The position numbers were made by a program, and so were the translations under genes. From the NCBI RefSeq assembly GCF_014287675.1, contig NZ_JACOPQ010000004.1:290815-354814 (forward strand): 64,000 nt of DNA. Direction: 5' to 3'. This DNA is from Lawsonibacter faecis (GTDB lineage Bacteria > Bacillota > Clostridia > Oscillospirales > Oscillospiraceae). The notes under the pieces are model-generated. The model worked only from the letters and a program-made list of their open reading frames with translations, ran no database searches and was not told the DNA's origin. Each line of letters begins with the position of its first letter. Positions within the stretch are counted from its first letter, which is position 1. Below, piece after piece: positions 24,323 to 31,852 of this stretch.

Positions 24323-24802
24323 TTAAAAATAGAGGCCGTTGTTCTCCAGCTCGTCAATCAAATCGCCTAAAATGTCCACGTTGTAGGGCGTGATGATATA
24401 GGTGGAGATGGCGACTTTTTTAATTTTGCCCTCGTTGGCGTAGGCCACGCCGGAGAGGAAGTCCAGCAGGCGGCGGGCAATGTCCTTGTTGGTCTGCTCC
24501 AGGTTGAGCACCACGGTGCGCTTCTCCCGCAGATGGTCTGCGATCTCGGCGGCGTTCTCAAAGCGGTCGGGCTTCACCAGCACCACCTGCAGCTGGGTGG
24601 TGGTGTGGATGTTGACCACCTTGTTGCTCCGGCGGGGCTCCTCGGGCTGGAAGAGGCTGGCGGAGGAGTCCATCTTGGCGGACTTGTCCTTGCGCTCGCT
24701 GCGGTCGGACCGGGTAACCGGCTCGAAATCGTCCTCAAAATCATCCTCGTCCTCATCCTCATAGGGCCGGGCGAGGCGCTTTAGTTCATCAATAAAACCC
24801 AT
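24323..24802 (-). CDS. sepF: cell division protein SepF
   Basis: 159 residues: an amphipathic N-terminus (GFIDELKRLARPYEDE), acidic linker, and the SepF domain with VVLVKPDRFENAAEIADHL, VVLNLEQTNKDIARRLLDFLSGV and ISTYIITPYNVDI. SepF tethers FtsZ to the membrane and shapes the septum. It lies 29 bp after yggS. Its 3' end is copied downstream (24109-24165). Confidence 0.95.
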   Translation of the reverse strand: MGFIDELKRLARPYEDEDEDDFEDDFEPVTRSDRSERKDKSAKMDSSASLFQPEEPRRSNKVVNIHTTTQLQVVLVKPDRFENAAEIADHLREKRTVVLNLEQTNKDIARRLLDFLSGVAYANEGKIKKVAISTYIITPYNVDILGDLIDELENNGLYF

Positions 24803-24831
24803 GTTGGTTAACCCCCAAAATATTAGCCAGA

Positions 24832-25539
24832 CTACGCCTGTCCCATAGGGGGCCGGGGGCCGAACAGGGCGGTGCCCACCCGAACCAGGGTGGCACCCTC
24901 CCGCACAGCGTCCTCGTAGTCGCCGCTCATGCCCATGGAAAGACAGTCTATATCAGATACATTATCATCCAAAGCGGTTCTTATGTCAACAAAAAGGTGG
25001 CGCATTTCTGCAAAAAAATGACGGTTTTCTCCCGGCTCCCCGGCGGCGGGGGGGATCGCCATGAGCCCACGCAGGCGAATATGGGGCAGTGCGGCGGCTT
25101 TCCGGGCCAGGGGCAGGAGCGCCGCCTGGCTTACGCCGCTTTTGGACGCCTCACCGCCGATGTTGACCTCCAGCAGAATATCCTGGACGATGTCCAGCTT
25201 GGCGGCCTGGATCTCGACGGCGTCCAGCAGGTGCTCGGAGCCCACCGACTCAATCATATCCACCCGGCCCACCACCTGCCTGACCTTGTTGGTCTGGAGG
25301 TGGCCGATGAAGTGGAGCCGCGCGCCGTCGTAGGCGTACCGGGAGAGCTTCTCGGCCATCTCCTGGACCCGGTTCTCCCCGCAGATGGCGACACCGGCTG
25401 CAATGGCCTCCCGCACGGTCTCGGCGGTCTGGACCTTGGTGGCGGCCACCAGCGTAATCTCCCCTGGATCGCGGCCCGCCTCGCGGGCGGCGGCGGCGAT
25501 ATTGGCCTTCACCTTTGCAACGTTTTCTGCAATAGACAT
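24832..25539 (-). CDS. PLP homeostasis protein (YggS/PLPBP family)
   Basis: 235 residues with the PLP lysine in TLVAATKVQTAETV, GENRVQEMAEK, HFIGHLQTNKVR and the phosphate loop region LSMGMSGDYEDAVREG. It buffers pyridoxal phosphate and is the YlmE equivalent upstream of sepF. ATG 25539 has GGGGGTG. Operon yggS-sepF-divIVA. Confidence 0.95.
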   Translation of the reverse strand: MSIAENVAKVKANIAAAAREAGRDPGEITLVAATKVQTAETVREAIAAGVAICGENRVQEMAEKLSRYAYDGARLHFIGHLQTNKVRQVVGRVDMIESVGSEHLLDAVEIQAAKLDIVQDILLEVNIGGEASKSGVSQAALLPLARKAAALPHIRLRGLMAIPPAAGEPGENRHFFAEMRHLFVDIRTALDDNVSDIDCLSMGMSGDYEDAVREGATLVRVGTALFGPRPPMGQA

Positions 25540-25657
25540 TAAAACACCCCCGAATAAAAGAAAAAATGACAGCAAAGCCAGCATCATTATAGCATGATAC
25601 ACGCGCGGCAGCTTCTGAATGTGACCAAACGTGCCTGCAGGGGCCGTTTCTTCCGGT

Positions 25658-26914
25658 TTACTGCCTGACGACCTTCCCGTCGTACAGCCCCTCGGCGGAG
25701 ATGATAATCTCGTCGCCGGGTCGGAGGGCCTTTTTCGCGCCCTCCTTGTCCTCCACGCTGGTGGCGCTGACCAGGGGCTGAATCAGATAGTAGTCATCGT
25801 CCTCCCCCACCACGGTGATGGGCTTGAACTCCGCCTGGGCGCCGACCACCGCGTATACGCCCCACTGGCCGGACTCGTTTTGATAGAGGGCGTTTTTGGG
25901 CACCCGGATGCCCGTGACGCTGGAGAAGACGATATCCACCGTCTGCCGGCGGAGCAAAGTGGTGTCCGAGAGGTGCTGGGTGGTGGAGAGGACCACCGCC
26001 ACCCGCCCGTTTTCCGGGGCGCTGATGCGCTCCACGGTCATGTTTACCTCTCCCGACCAGTCCCGGGAGAAACGCACGTCCACCGCCCAGCCCTCCACCA
26101 GGCGCTTGGCCTGGTCCTCGGGCAGGACGCAGACGAAATACCAGCGGGAGCTGGTGATCAGCTTGCCCACGGTGTTCGACTCGGGCTTCACGGACTCCCC
26201 GGCGAGCTTGTCCAGCGTGGAGGGGGTCAGGGTCTCCAGGGCGGCGGGGGTGAGGAGCGCCTCGTACCCGTCCACCAGCCCGGAAAAGATGCCGGAACGG
26301 TCGGTATAGACGGCGGAGGTATCCAGGGAGGATTTGCTCTGAAGATTGTTGATGTCCTCCGTCAGCTTGGCGATTTGAGCCTGGAGGGCGGTCAGGTCGC
26401 CGCCGGATTCGGAGGTGTAGTCCCGCTTGTAGACCAGGCCCTTCAGCTCCATGGCGCTGTCCTCCAGGCCTGTAAAGTCCCGGCGGGACACCGAGGCGCG
26501 CAGGCCGGCAAGCTGCTGCATAATCTCCTTGGTGAGCTTGGCGTTGTCCGAGAGGTCGTCGGTGCGGCCCAGAGAGTACTCCAGCTGCTCCTTTTCCAGC
26601 GTCAGGGTGCGGATATCCTGCTTGCGCTCCAGGGCGTCGGCGCTCTGGTAGAGGTAGGCCACCGTCTGCCCCACGGATACCTTCTCCCCCTCCGCGGGCA
26701 GCACGTCGGCCAGCGCCGAGCGGGCGGGGAGCACATACTCGTCCCTGGCCAGGAAGCCCGTGGCCTCCTGGAGATCGTCCAGGGTATAGGAGTAGGAGGT
26801 CACGGTGGTGATGCGCCCCGTAAAGCCCTGCCAGGCCGACACGATAAGATAGATCATCAGCGCGGCAAAGAGGACCAGCATGACAATTCGGTTGACGATG
26901 GTGCCCTGTTTCAT
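25658..26914 (-). CDS. HlyD-like membrane-fusion/efflux adaptor
   Basis: 418 residues: one N-terminal membrane helix (IVMLVLFAALMIYLIVSAW), a biotinyl-lipoyl-like half motif (LPAEGEKVSVGQTVAYLY), a coiled-coil hairpin about 110-230, then beta-barrel domains ending ALRPGDEIII. It looks like an adaptor lacking its partner transporter. In related Clostridia it accompanies the yggS-sepF cluster, hinting at an envelope or division role. ATG 26914 has CGGAGG. Confidence 0.7.
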   Translation of the reverse strand: MKQGTIVNRIVMLVLFAALMIYLIVSAWQGFTGRITTVTSYSYTLDDLQEATGFLARDEYVLPARSALADVLPAEGEKVSVGQTVAYLYQSADALERKQDIRTLTLEKEQLEYSLGRTDDLSDNAKLTKEIMQQLAGLRASVSRRDFTGLEDSAMELKGLVYKRDYTSESGGDLTALQAQIAKLTEDINNLQSKSSLDTSAVYTDRSGIFSGLVDGYEALLTPAALETLTPSTLDKLAGESVKPESNTVGKLITSSRWYFVCVLPEDQAKRLVEGWAVDVRFSRDWSGEVNMTVERISAPENGRVAVVLSTTQHLSDTTLLRRQTVDIVFSSVTGIRVPKNALYQNESGQWGVYAVVGAQAEFKPITVVGEDDDYYLIQPLVSATSVEDKEGAKKALRPGDEIIISAEGLYDGKVVRQ

Positions 26915-27032
26915 AATAGCCTCCGGGAGAGCGGGAAGTGGGTGAGGACGGGGGGCGGGACGGGCGAGCGGGCCGCAGAGCCTGAAGAATAAGAGGCGGG
27001 GAGTTGTTATCATCAGATTTTGCGGGGTGCAC

Positions 27033-27118
27033 GGCGCGATACCCCCTCGGAGAGCGGAGGGGGGATCGCGCCGGCATACGGTCCGGCGCGTATCCAGGGG
27101 GAACGGGGTTCCCCCTGG
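27033..27118. repeat. cluster of three hairpins, two mutually exclusive
   Basis: Hairpin 1 (27033-27072) GGCGCGAT... / ATCGCGCC; hairpin 2 CGCGCCGG (27067-27074) / CCGGCGCG (27083-27090) overlaps the 3' arm of hairpin 1; hairpin 3 CCAGGGGGAA (27094-27103) / TTCCCCCTGG (27109-27118). It lies in the 715-bp gap between hfq and the HlyD-like gene; a similar three-hairpin group is at 31076-31139. Confidence 0.5.
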
Positions 27119-27165
27119 AGGGCGCGGCCGGAATTCCACATTTTTCGCTGAAAATGTCAGCGCCC

Positions 27166-27196
27166 AGTGCTTGAACGCCGCAATTGCGGCGGAGAC
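27166..27196 (-). repeat. truncated R2 element
   Basis: 31 bp nearly identical to 27378-27408, covering the first hairpin (CGCCGC / GCGGCG) of R2, after the outermost hfq tail copy. The rest is missing. Confidence 0.7.
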
Positions 27197-27286
27197 GGCA
27201 AGCCGCTATTCAGCCTCGTTGAGCACAATGGGCTGTTCAGGGACAATGGTGGAAATCGCGTGCTTATAAATCATCTGCTGCTTGCC
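27197..27286 (-). pseudogene. second duplicated hfq 3' end
   Basis: A 90-bp copy of the last codons of hfq plus stop, 424 bp from the original, with only about two substitutions. Exactly 212 bp from the next copy. Confidence 0.95.
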
Positions 27287-27408
27287 CGCCCGGCCGGAGC
27301 CGGGCGGGGACCCTGTCAATTAGATCTGCCGCGGCAACTGAATTGCCCCGGCATCAAGGTTTTGAGCTGCGGGTCAAAACGCTTGAACGCCGCATTTGCG
27401 GCGGAGAC
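27287..27408 (-). repeat. R2 element, hfq locus unit 2
   Basis: 122 bp, nearly identical to 27499-27620. The hairpin-2 loop reads GAGCTGCGGG in plus orientation rather than GACCTGCGGG, and the last hairpin is CGCCCGGC-TCCG-GCCGGGCG rather than CGCCCGGCT-TC-AGCCGGGCG, so pairing is kept. Confidence 0.9.
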
Positions 27409-27498
27409 GGCAAGCAGCTATTCAGCCTCGTTGAGCACAATGGGCTGTTCGGGGACAATGGTGGAAATCGCGTGCTTATAAATCATCTGCTGCTTGCC
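27409..27498 (-). pseudogene. first duplicated hfq 3' end
   Basis: A 90-bp copy of 27621-27710 with no visible change, including the stop codon. It is bounded by the 10-bp inverted repeat GGCAAGCAGC / GCTGCTTGCC as is the original. Confidence 0.95.
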
Positions 27499-27620
27499 CG
27501 CCCGGCTGAAGCCGGGCGGGGACCCTGTCAATTAGATCTGCCGCGGCAACTGAATTGCCCCGGCATCAAGGTTTTGACCTGCGGGTCAAAACGCTTATAC
27601 GCCGCATTTGCGGCGGAGAC
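27499..27620 (-). repeat. R2 element, hfq locus unit 1
   Basis: 122 bp directly after hfq. In gene sense: CGCCGC-AAAT-GCGGCG, hairpin GTTTTGACC / GGTCAAAAC, linker CCTTGATGCCGG, hairpin GGCAA / TTGCC, GGCAGAT, then CGCCCGGCT / AGCCGGGCG. It shares order, linker and GCAGAT with the sepF element. Confidence 0.9.
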
Positions 27621-27629
27621 GGCAAGCAG

Positions 27630-27857
27630 CTATTCAGCCTCGTTGAGCACAATGGGCTGTTCGGGGACAATGGTGGAAATCGCGTGCTTATAAATCATCT
27701 GCTGCTTGCCGTCGGTGGTGAGAAAAACCACAAATGCGTCAAAGCCGGTGACCCGTCCCCGGAGCTGGTAGCCGTTCATCAGGAAAAAGGTGACGTTGAG
27801 GCGGTTCTGGCGGGCCTTGGCGAGAAACTGGTCCTGGAGGTTGTTGGTCTTCTGCAT
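27630..27857 (-). CDS. hfq: RNA chaperone Hfq
   Basis: 75 residues: Sm1 QDQFLAKARQNRLNVTFFLMNGYQLRGRVTGFDAF and Sm2 YKHAIST, the Hfq hallmark. It forms a hexamer binding sRNA and mRNA. It follows miaA, as in many bacteria. Its last 90 bp lie between inverted GGCAAGCAGC sequences and are duplicated twice downstream. Confidence 0.95.
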   Translation of the reverse strand: MQKTNNLQDQFLAKARQNRLNVTFFLMNGYQLRGRVTGFDAFVVFLTTDGKQQMIYKHAISTIVPEQPIVLNEAE

Positions 27858-27910
27858 AATATGTACATTCCTTTCTCTCTCATGGGGACGTTTCGTCCCA
27901 TGGAATGCAC

Positions 27911-28855
27911 CTATAGTAAACCAAAATCTTCCATATATGCCGTCGAATTTTGTAGGGCATTTGCAAAATTTGGTATTTTGTCCCAGTTCATCCACCGGAC
28001 GGCCTTGTCCCGCCGGAACCAGGTGAGCTGACGCTTGGCGTACTGCCGGGAGCGGAGCTTGATTTCTCCGGCGGCCGCGGCGGCGCTCCGGCCCTCCCGC
28101 AGGGCGGCGGCCATCTCCTTGTACCCGATGGCCTGCATGGCCGTGCACCGCTCGGGAATGCCCTCGGCCAGCAGGGCGCGGACCTCCGCCTCCAGTCCGG
28201 CGTCCATCATTTCGTCCACACGAGCATCGATCCGCGCCCAGAGGTCGGCCCGGTCGGCGAAGTTGAGGCCCAGCTTCAGCGCGTCGTAGCGGGGGGGCAG
28301 GGCCTGGGTCTCCAGATTGTGGGCTGTGATGGTTTTGCCCGTCTCATACCAGACCTCCAGGGCCCGGATAATCCGCTTCTCATCGTTGGGGTGGAGCCGG
28401 GCGGCGGCCTCGGGGTCGATTTTCTCAAGCTCCGCGCGCAGGGGGGAGAGGCCCTCTGCGGCGGCAATGGCCTGGAGCCTGGCGCGGTGGCCGCTCTCGG
28501 GCGTAAAAGAGGCGAAGGTGCGGCCGGAGAGCAGAGAGTCGACGTACAGCCCGGTGCCTCCCGCCACGATGGGGAGCTTTCCCCGGGCCAGAATATCGTC
28601 CACGCAGGCCGCGGCGGCCTCTACATACCGGGCAACGGAGTAGTCCTCTCCGGGCTCGGCCACGTCCAGCATATGGTGGGGGACGCCGCGGGTCTCCGCC
28701 AATGCGGGCTTGGCGGTGCCGATATCCATGCGGCGGTAAATCTGCATGGAGTCGGCGGAGACCACCTCGCCGCCGTGGCGGAGGGCCAGCTCAACGGCCA
28801 GCCTTGTTTTGCCTGAGGCCGTGGGGCCGCAGACCACTAAAATTTTGGGAGACAT
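27911..28855 (-). CDS. miaA: tRNA dimethylallyltransferase MiaA
   Basis: 314 residues: P-loop GPTASGKTRLAVELA, SADSMQIYRRMDIGTAKP, GGTGLYVDSLL, and the C-terminal RSRQYAKRQLTWFRRD. It adds the isoprenyl group to A37 of tRNAs reading U-initial codons; MiaB (34557) then methylthiolates it. The two modification genes bracket mutSL here. Confidence 0.97.
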   Translation of the reverse strand: MSPKILVVCGPTASGKTRLAVELALRHGGEVVSADSMQIYRRMDIGTAKPALAETRGVPHHMLDVAEPGEDYSVARYVEAAAACVDDILARGKLPIVAGGTGLYVDSLLSGRTFASFTPESGHRARLQAIAAAEGLSPLRAELEKIDPEAAARLHPNDEKRIIRALEVWYETGKTITAHNLETQALPPRYDALKLGLNFADRADLWARIDARVDEMMDAGLEAEVRALLAEGIPERCTAMQAIGYKEMAAALREGRSAAAAAGEIKLRSRQYAKRQLTWFRRDKAVRWMNWDKIPNFANALQNSTAYMEDFGLL

Positions 28856-29062
28856 GGGGCCACACCCTTCGGCTGCTGCACAAAAGACACTCCCGGTTGC
28901 TGCATCAAAGGTTTTGATGTCTTATCATTATGCTTTCGTGCCTGCCGGTTTTGTTCACTGGGCAATTCTTTTTGAAACATAAAAATCTCTCCTGCCGATT
29001 CAGGTATTCTCCCATGGGCTGTTTCTCAAATAAAAACCAATGCCCCAATGGCGCTGCGGCCG

Positions 29063-31048
29063 TTACGCCCGCTTGAACTGCTTCTCCAGCTGTCCTCGGG
29101 TCAGCTCAATGGCCACCGGGCGGCCATGGGGACAGTATTTGACCTCCCCGCGCATAACCGCGCCTGCCACCCGCTCCAGCTCCTCGGCACCGTTCTTCTG
29201 GCCGCCCTTGATGGCGGCCTTGCAGGCCATGGTGTGCATCAGCTCGTCACGGGCCGCGTCAGGGTCCGCCCGGCCGGTGGTGAGGAGCTTCCCGGCGATC
29301 TCGCCCAGGGTGGCCTCAATGTCCGCGGCGTCCACGTCGTAGGGGGCCTGGCGGACAAGGATGGCCCCGCCGCCGAAATCCTCGGCGTCGAAGCCGAACT
29401 CAGCCAGGAGAGGCAGGCTCTGCAGGAGGATTTCCCCCTCCTCGGCGGGGGGCGTGAAGACCGCCGGAACCAGCAGCGTCTGGACCATGGGCCGGTAGCC
29501 CGCGGCCTTCAGCTTGTCAAAGTTCATCCGCTCATGGGCGGCGTGCTTGTCAATCAAGAGGACCGTCTCCCCCTGCTCCACGATGATGTAGGTGTCCAGC
29601 ACCTCCCCCGCGATGCGCCAGGGGGGAATTTCCTCCACAGGTGCGGGTGCGCAGCGCGGGCCGACGGGTTCGGCGGCCTCTGCGGGAGTGTCGGGAACCG
29701 GGTCCGGGACGGGGGACGGGGCGACCGGCTGCCACGCCGCCCGGGGCGGCTCGCCATGGCCCTGCGGGGGGACGTGGGCCGCTGGGCGGGGGCCGGCAGC
29801 CGGATCCGGTGCGGCGGGCGCGGGGACTCCGGCAGGGGCTTCCCGGGCGGCCGGTTTCGGGGCCGTGAAGTCGTGCAGGGGCAGCTTGGGGGCCGGACGC
29901 TCAGCCCGGGGAAAGGCCGGGCGGGAGGCGGGGGACGCCGTCGTTCGGTATTCCTCCGCCGTCATGTGGGTAAAGGTGGTCTGATTGGGTGTGACGGTGT
30001 CCTCCCTCGCCGGGGGGACCAGTCTCCCCGCGCCCCCCACCTCGGCCTGGGGCCGGGTATGGTCCCGCTCCAGGGTGGAGAGGACGGCGTAGTACACCGC
30101 GTCAAAGACCTTCCGGTCGCTGGAAAACTTGACCTCCTGCTTGGTGGGGTGGACGTTCACGTCCACGGCGCTGAGCCGGGTGGTCAGGTGGAGGACGCAG
30201 CCGGGGAATTTGCCCACCATCTTCTGGTTTTTGTAGGCCTCCTCCAGCGCCGCCATCATGGTGCGGCTCTTGACATAGCGGCCGTTGACAAAAAAATGCT
30301 GATAGCCCCTGGTTCCGCGGCAGCAGGCGGGCAGGGACGCAAAGCCGGTGACGGACATATCCTCCCCCGAGCCCTTGACGGGCACAAAGCCCAGGGCCAG
30401 GTCCCGGCCGAAGACGCTGTAGACCGCGCTCCGAAGCTGCCCGTCGCCGGGGGTGAGCAGCTCCTGTTTGCCGTCCCGCAGAAATTTGACCGACACCTCC
30501 GGGTGGGCCAGGGCCAGCCGCTGCACGGCGGCGAAGACGGCGGCCCCCTCGGCGGAGTCCTTCTTGACGAATTTGAGTCGGGCGGGGGTGTTGTAGAAGA
30601 GATCCCGCACCACCATTGTGGTTCCGGCGGGACAGCCCGCCTCCTCCCGGCTCACCACCGTGCCGCCCTCCAGGGAGAGGGCTGTGCCCAGGGGCGCGCC
30701 GGGGGTGCGGGTCAGCAGGTCGATGCGGGAGACGGCGGCGATGGCGGCCAGAGCCTCGCCCCGGAAGCCCAGGGTGCCGATGGCCTCCAGGTCGTGTTCA
30801 TCCCGAATTTTACTGGTGGCGTGGCGGAGAAAGGCGGTCTCCGCGTCGTCCGCGGCAATGCCGCAGCCGTCGTCGGTGACCCGGATGAGAGCCATGCCGC
30901 CGTTTTGAATTTCCACCGTCAGGGCGGCGGCCCCGGCGTCAATGGCGTTTTCTGCCAGCTCCTTCACCACGCTGGCGGGCCGCTCCACCACCTCGCCGGC
31001 GGCAATCAGGTCGGCGACGTGGGAATCTAATTGTTGGATATGGGGCAT
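29063..31048 (-). CDS. mutL: DNA mismatch repair protein MutL
   Basis: 661 residues. GHKL ATPase motifs: ELAENAIDAGA, DDGCGI, TLGFRGEALAAIAAV. A Pro/Ala-rich linker lies at about 330-470. The C-terminal endonuclease motif appears as DKHAAHERMNFD (usually ends in E), with ACKAAIKGG and CPHGRP also present, so nicking activity is likely. A short gap with three hairpins precedes it. Confidence 0.95.
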   Translation of the reverse strand: MPHIQQLDSHVADLIAAGEVVERPASVVKELAENAIDAGAAALTVEIQNGGMALIRVTDDGCGIAADDAETAFLRHATSKIRDEHDLEAIGTLGFRGEALAAIAAVSRIDLLTRTPGAPLGTALSLEGGTVVSREEAGCPAGTTMVVRDLFYNTPARLKFVKKDSAEGAAVFAAVQRLALAHPEVSVKFLRDGKQELLTPGDGQLRSAVYSVFGRDLALGFVPVKGSGEDMSVTGFASLPACCRGTRGYQHFFVNGRYVKSRTMMAALEEAYKNQKMVGKFPGCVLHLTTRLSAVDVNVHPTKQEVKFSSDRKVFDAVYYAVLSTLERDHTRPQAEVGGAGRLVPPAREDTVTPNQTTFTHMTAEEYRTTASPASRPAFPRAERPAPKLPLHDFTAPKPAAREAPAGVPAPAAPDPAAGPRPAAHVPPQGHGEPPRAAWQPVAPSPVPDPVPDTPAEAAEPVGPRCAPAPVEEIPPWRIAGEVLDTYIIVEQGETVLLIDKHAAHERMNFDKLKAAGYRPMVQTLLVPAVFTPPAEEGEILLQSLPLLAEFGFDAEDFGGGAILVRQAPYDVDAADIEATLGEIAGKLLTTGRADPDAARDELMHTMACKAAIKGGQKNGAEELERVAGAVMRGEVKYCPHGRPVAIELTRGQLEKQFKRA

Positions 31049-31075
31049 AGAAAACCTGCTTTCTAAGTACGCGGC

Positions 31076-31139
31076 GGCAAGGGTTCTGCCCTTGCCTTAG
31101 CCGGAGCATCGGCTGCAGGGGGCGGCCTCGTGCCGCCCC
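31076..31139. repeat. three-hairpin intergenic element upstream of mutL
   Basis: GGCAAGGG / CCCTTGCC (31076-31096), AGCCG / CGGCT (31099-31114), GGGGCGGC / GCCGCCCC (31119-31139) stand in a row in the 94-bp gap between the CPBP gene and mutL. No T-runs follow, so it is not a plain terminator. Confidence 0.6.
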
Positions 31140-31142
31140 GGG

Positions 31143-31835
31143 TCAGTGCACGATGCTGAAGAGCATAAAGCCGTTGATGGTCATATGGAGGGCCACGGCG
31201 CTCCATATGGAGCCGCCGTTGTCGTAGCACCAGGCCAAGGCCAGGGACATGGGCAGGTACTGGATAAACAGCAGCAGATAGGCCGGGTCGCCAATCTCCA
31301 GGGCGTACCGCCACACGCAGGCCAGGGCATAGACCAGCACGGAGACCACATAGGCCAGCGGACGGCTGTACTGCCGCAGACTGCCGAAGACCAGGCCCCG
31401 GAAGAGGGTCTCCTCAATCAGGGGGATGAGGACCACCAGCAGCACGGCAGTGGCGACCGGAGAGATGGCAAATTCCTGGAGGTACTGCATCTCCGAGGGG
31501 TTTTGCACCGGGTAGGGGATGAGCGTCACAAGAAAGTGGAGCAGCCCCGCTCCGGCAAGACCGGTCACAAAGGCAAAGGCGTTTTCGGGCAGCCAGTCCA
31601 CCAGCAGGGAAAAACCGTGTCGCAGAAAGGTCCAGAAGACCAGCAGGGCCAGGGCGAAGAGGAGCACGTAATAGACCACGTTGGCCTCGGCCACCGGGGC
31701 CTCCCCCTCCCCCATCAGCAGCCGCTGGGCCCAGGCGTTCAGGTAGGGAAACACCAGCAGGTACAACGCGAAGAAGACCCACCCGCGCCTGCGCTCCGAG
31801 TCGGTCATCTGGGGCCTCCATTTGTGTCGTACCAT
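31143..31835 (-). CDS. CPBP family intramembrane metalloprotease
   Basis: 230 residues, about seven helices. The CPBP/ABI motifs are present: EETLFRGLVFG (Glu-Glu and Arg) and the later histidine in VALHMTINGFM. Such proteases cleave membrane proteins or prenyl-type substrates; the target is unknown. ATG 31835 has GAGGAGGG 7 nt upstream. It sits between mutS and mutL, 17 bp after mutS, so it is in the same transcription unit. Confidence 0.85.
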   Translation of the reverse strand: MVRHKWRPQMTDSERRRGWVFFALYLLVFPYLNAWAQRLLMGEGEAPVAEANVVYYVLLFALALLVFWTFLRHGFSLLVDWLPENAFAFVTGLAGAGLLHFLVTLIPYPVQNPSEMQYLQEFAISPVATAVLLVVLIPLIEETLFRGLVFGSLRQYSRPLAYVVSVLVYALACVWRYALEIGDPAYLLLFIQYLPMSLALAWCYDNGGSIWSAVALHMTINGFMLFSIVH

Positions 31836-31852
31836 CGCACAGCCCTCCTCGG

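Noticed and set aside
27166..27710. CRISPR-like array at the hfq repeats
   Set aside because: The repeat unit is 212 bp with nearly identical spacers that contain a gene end; no cas genes are near.
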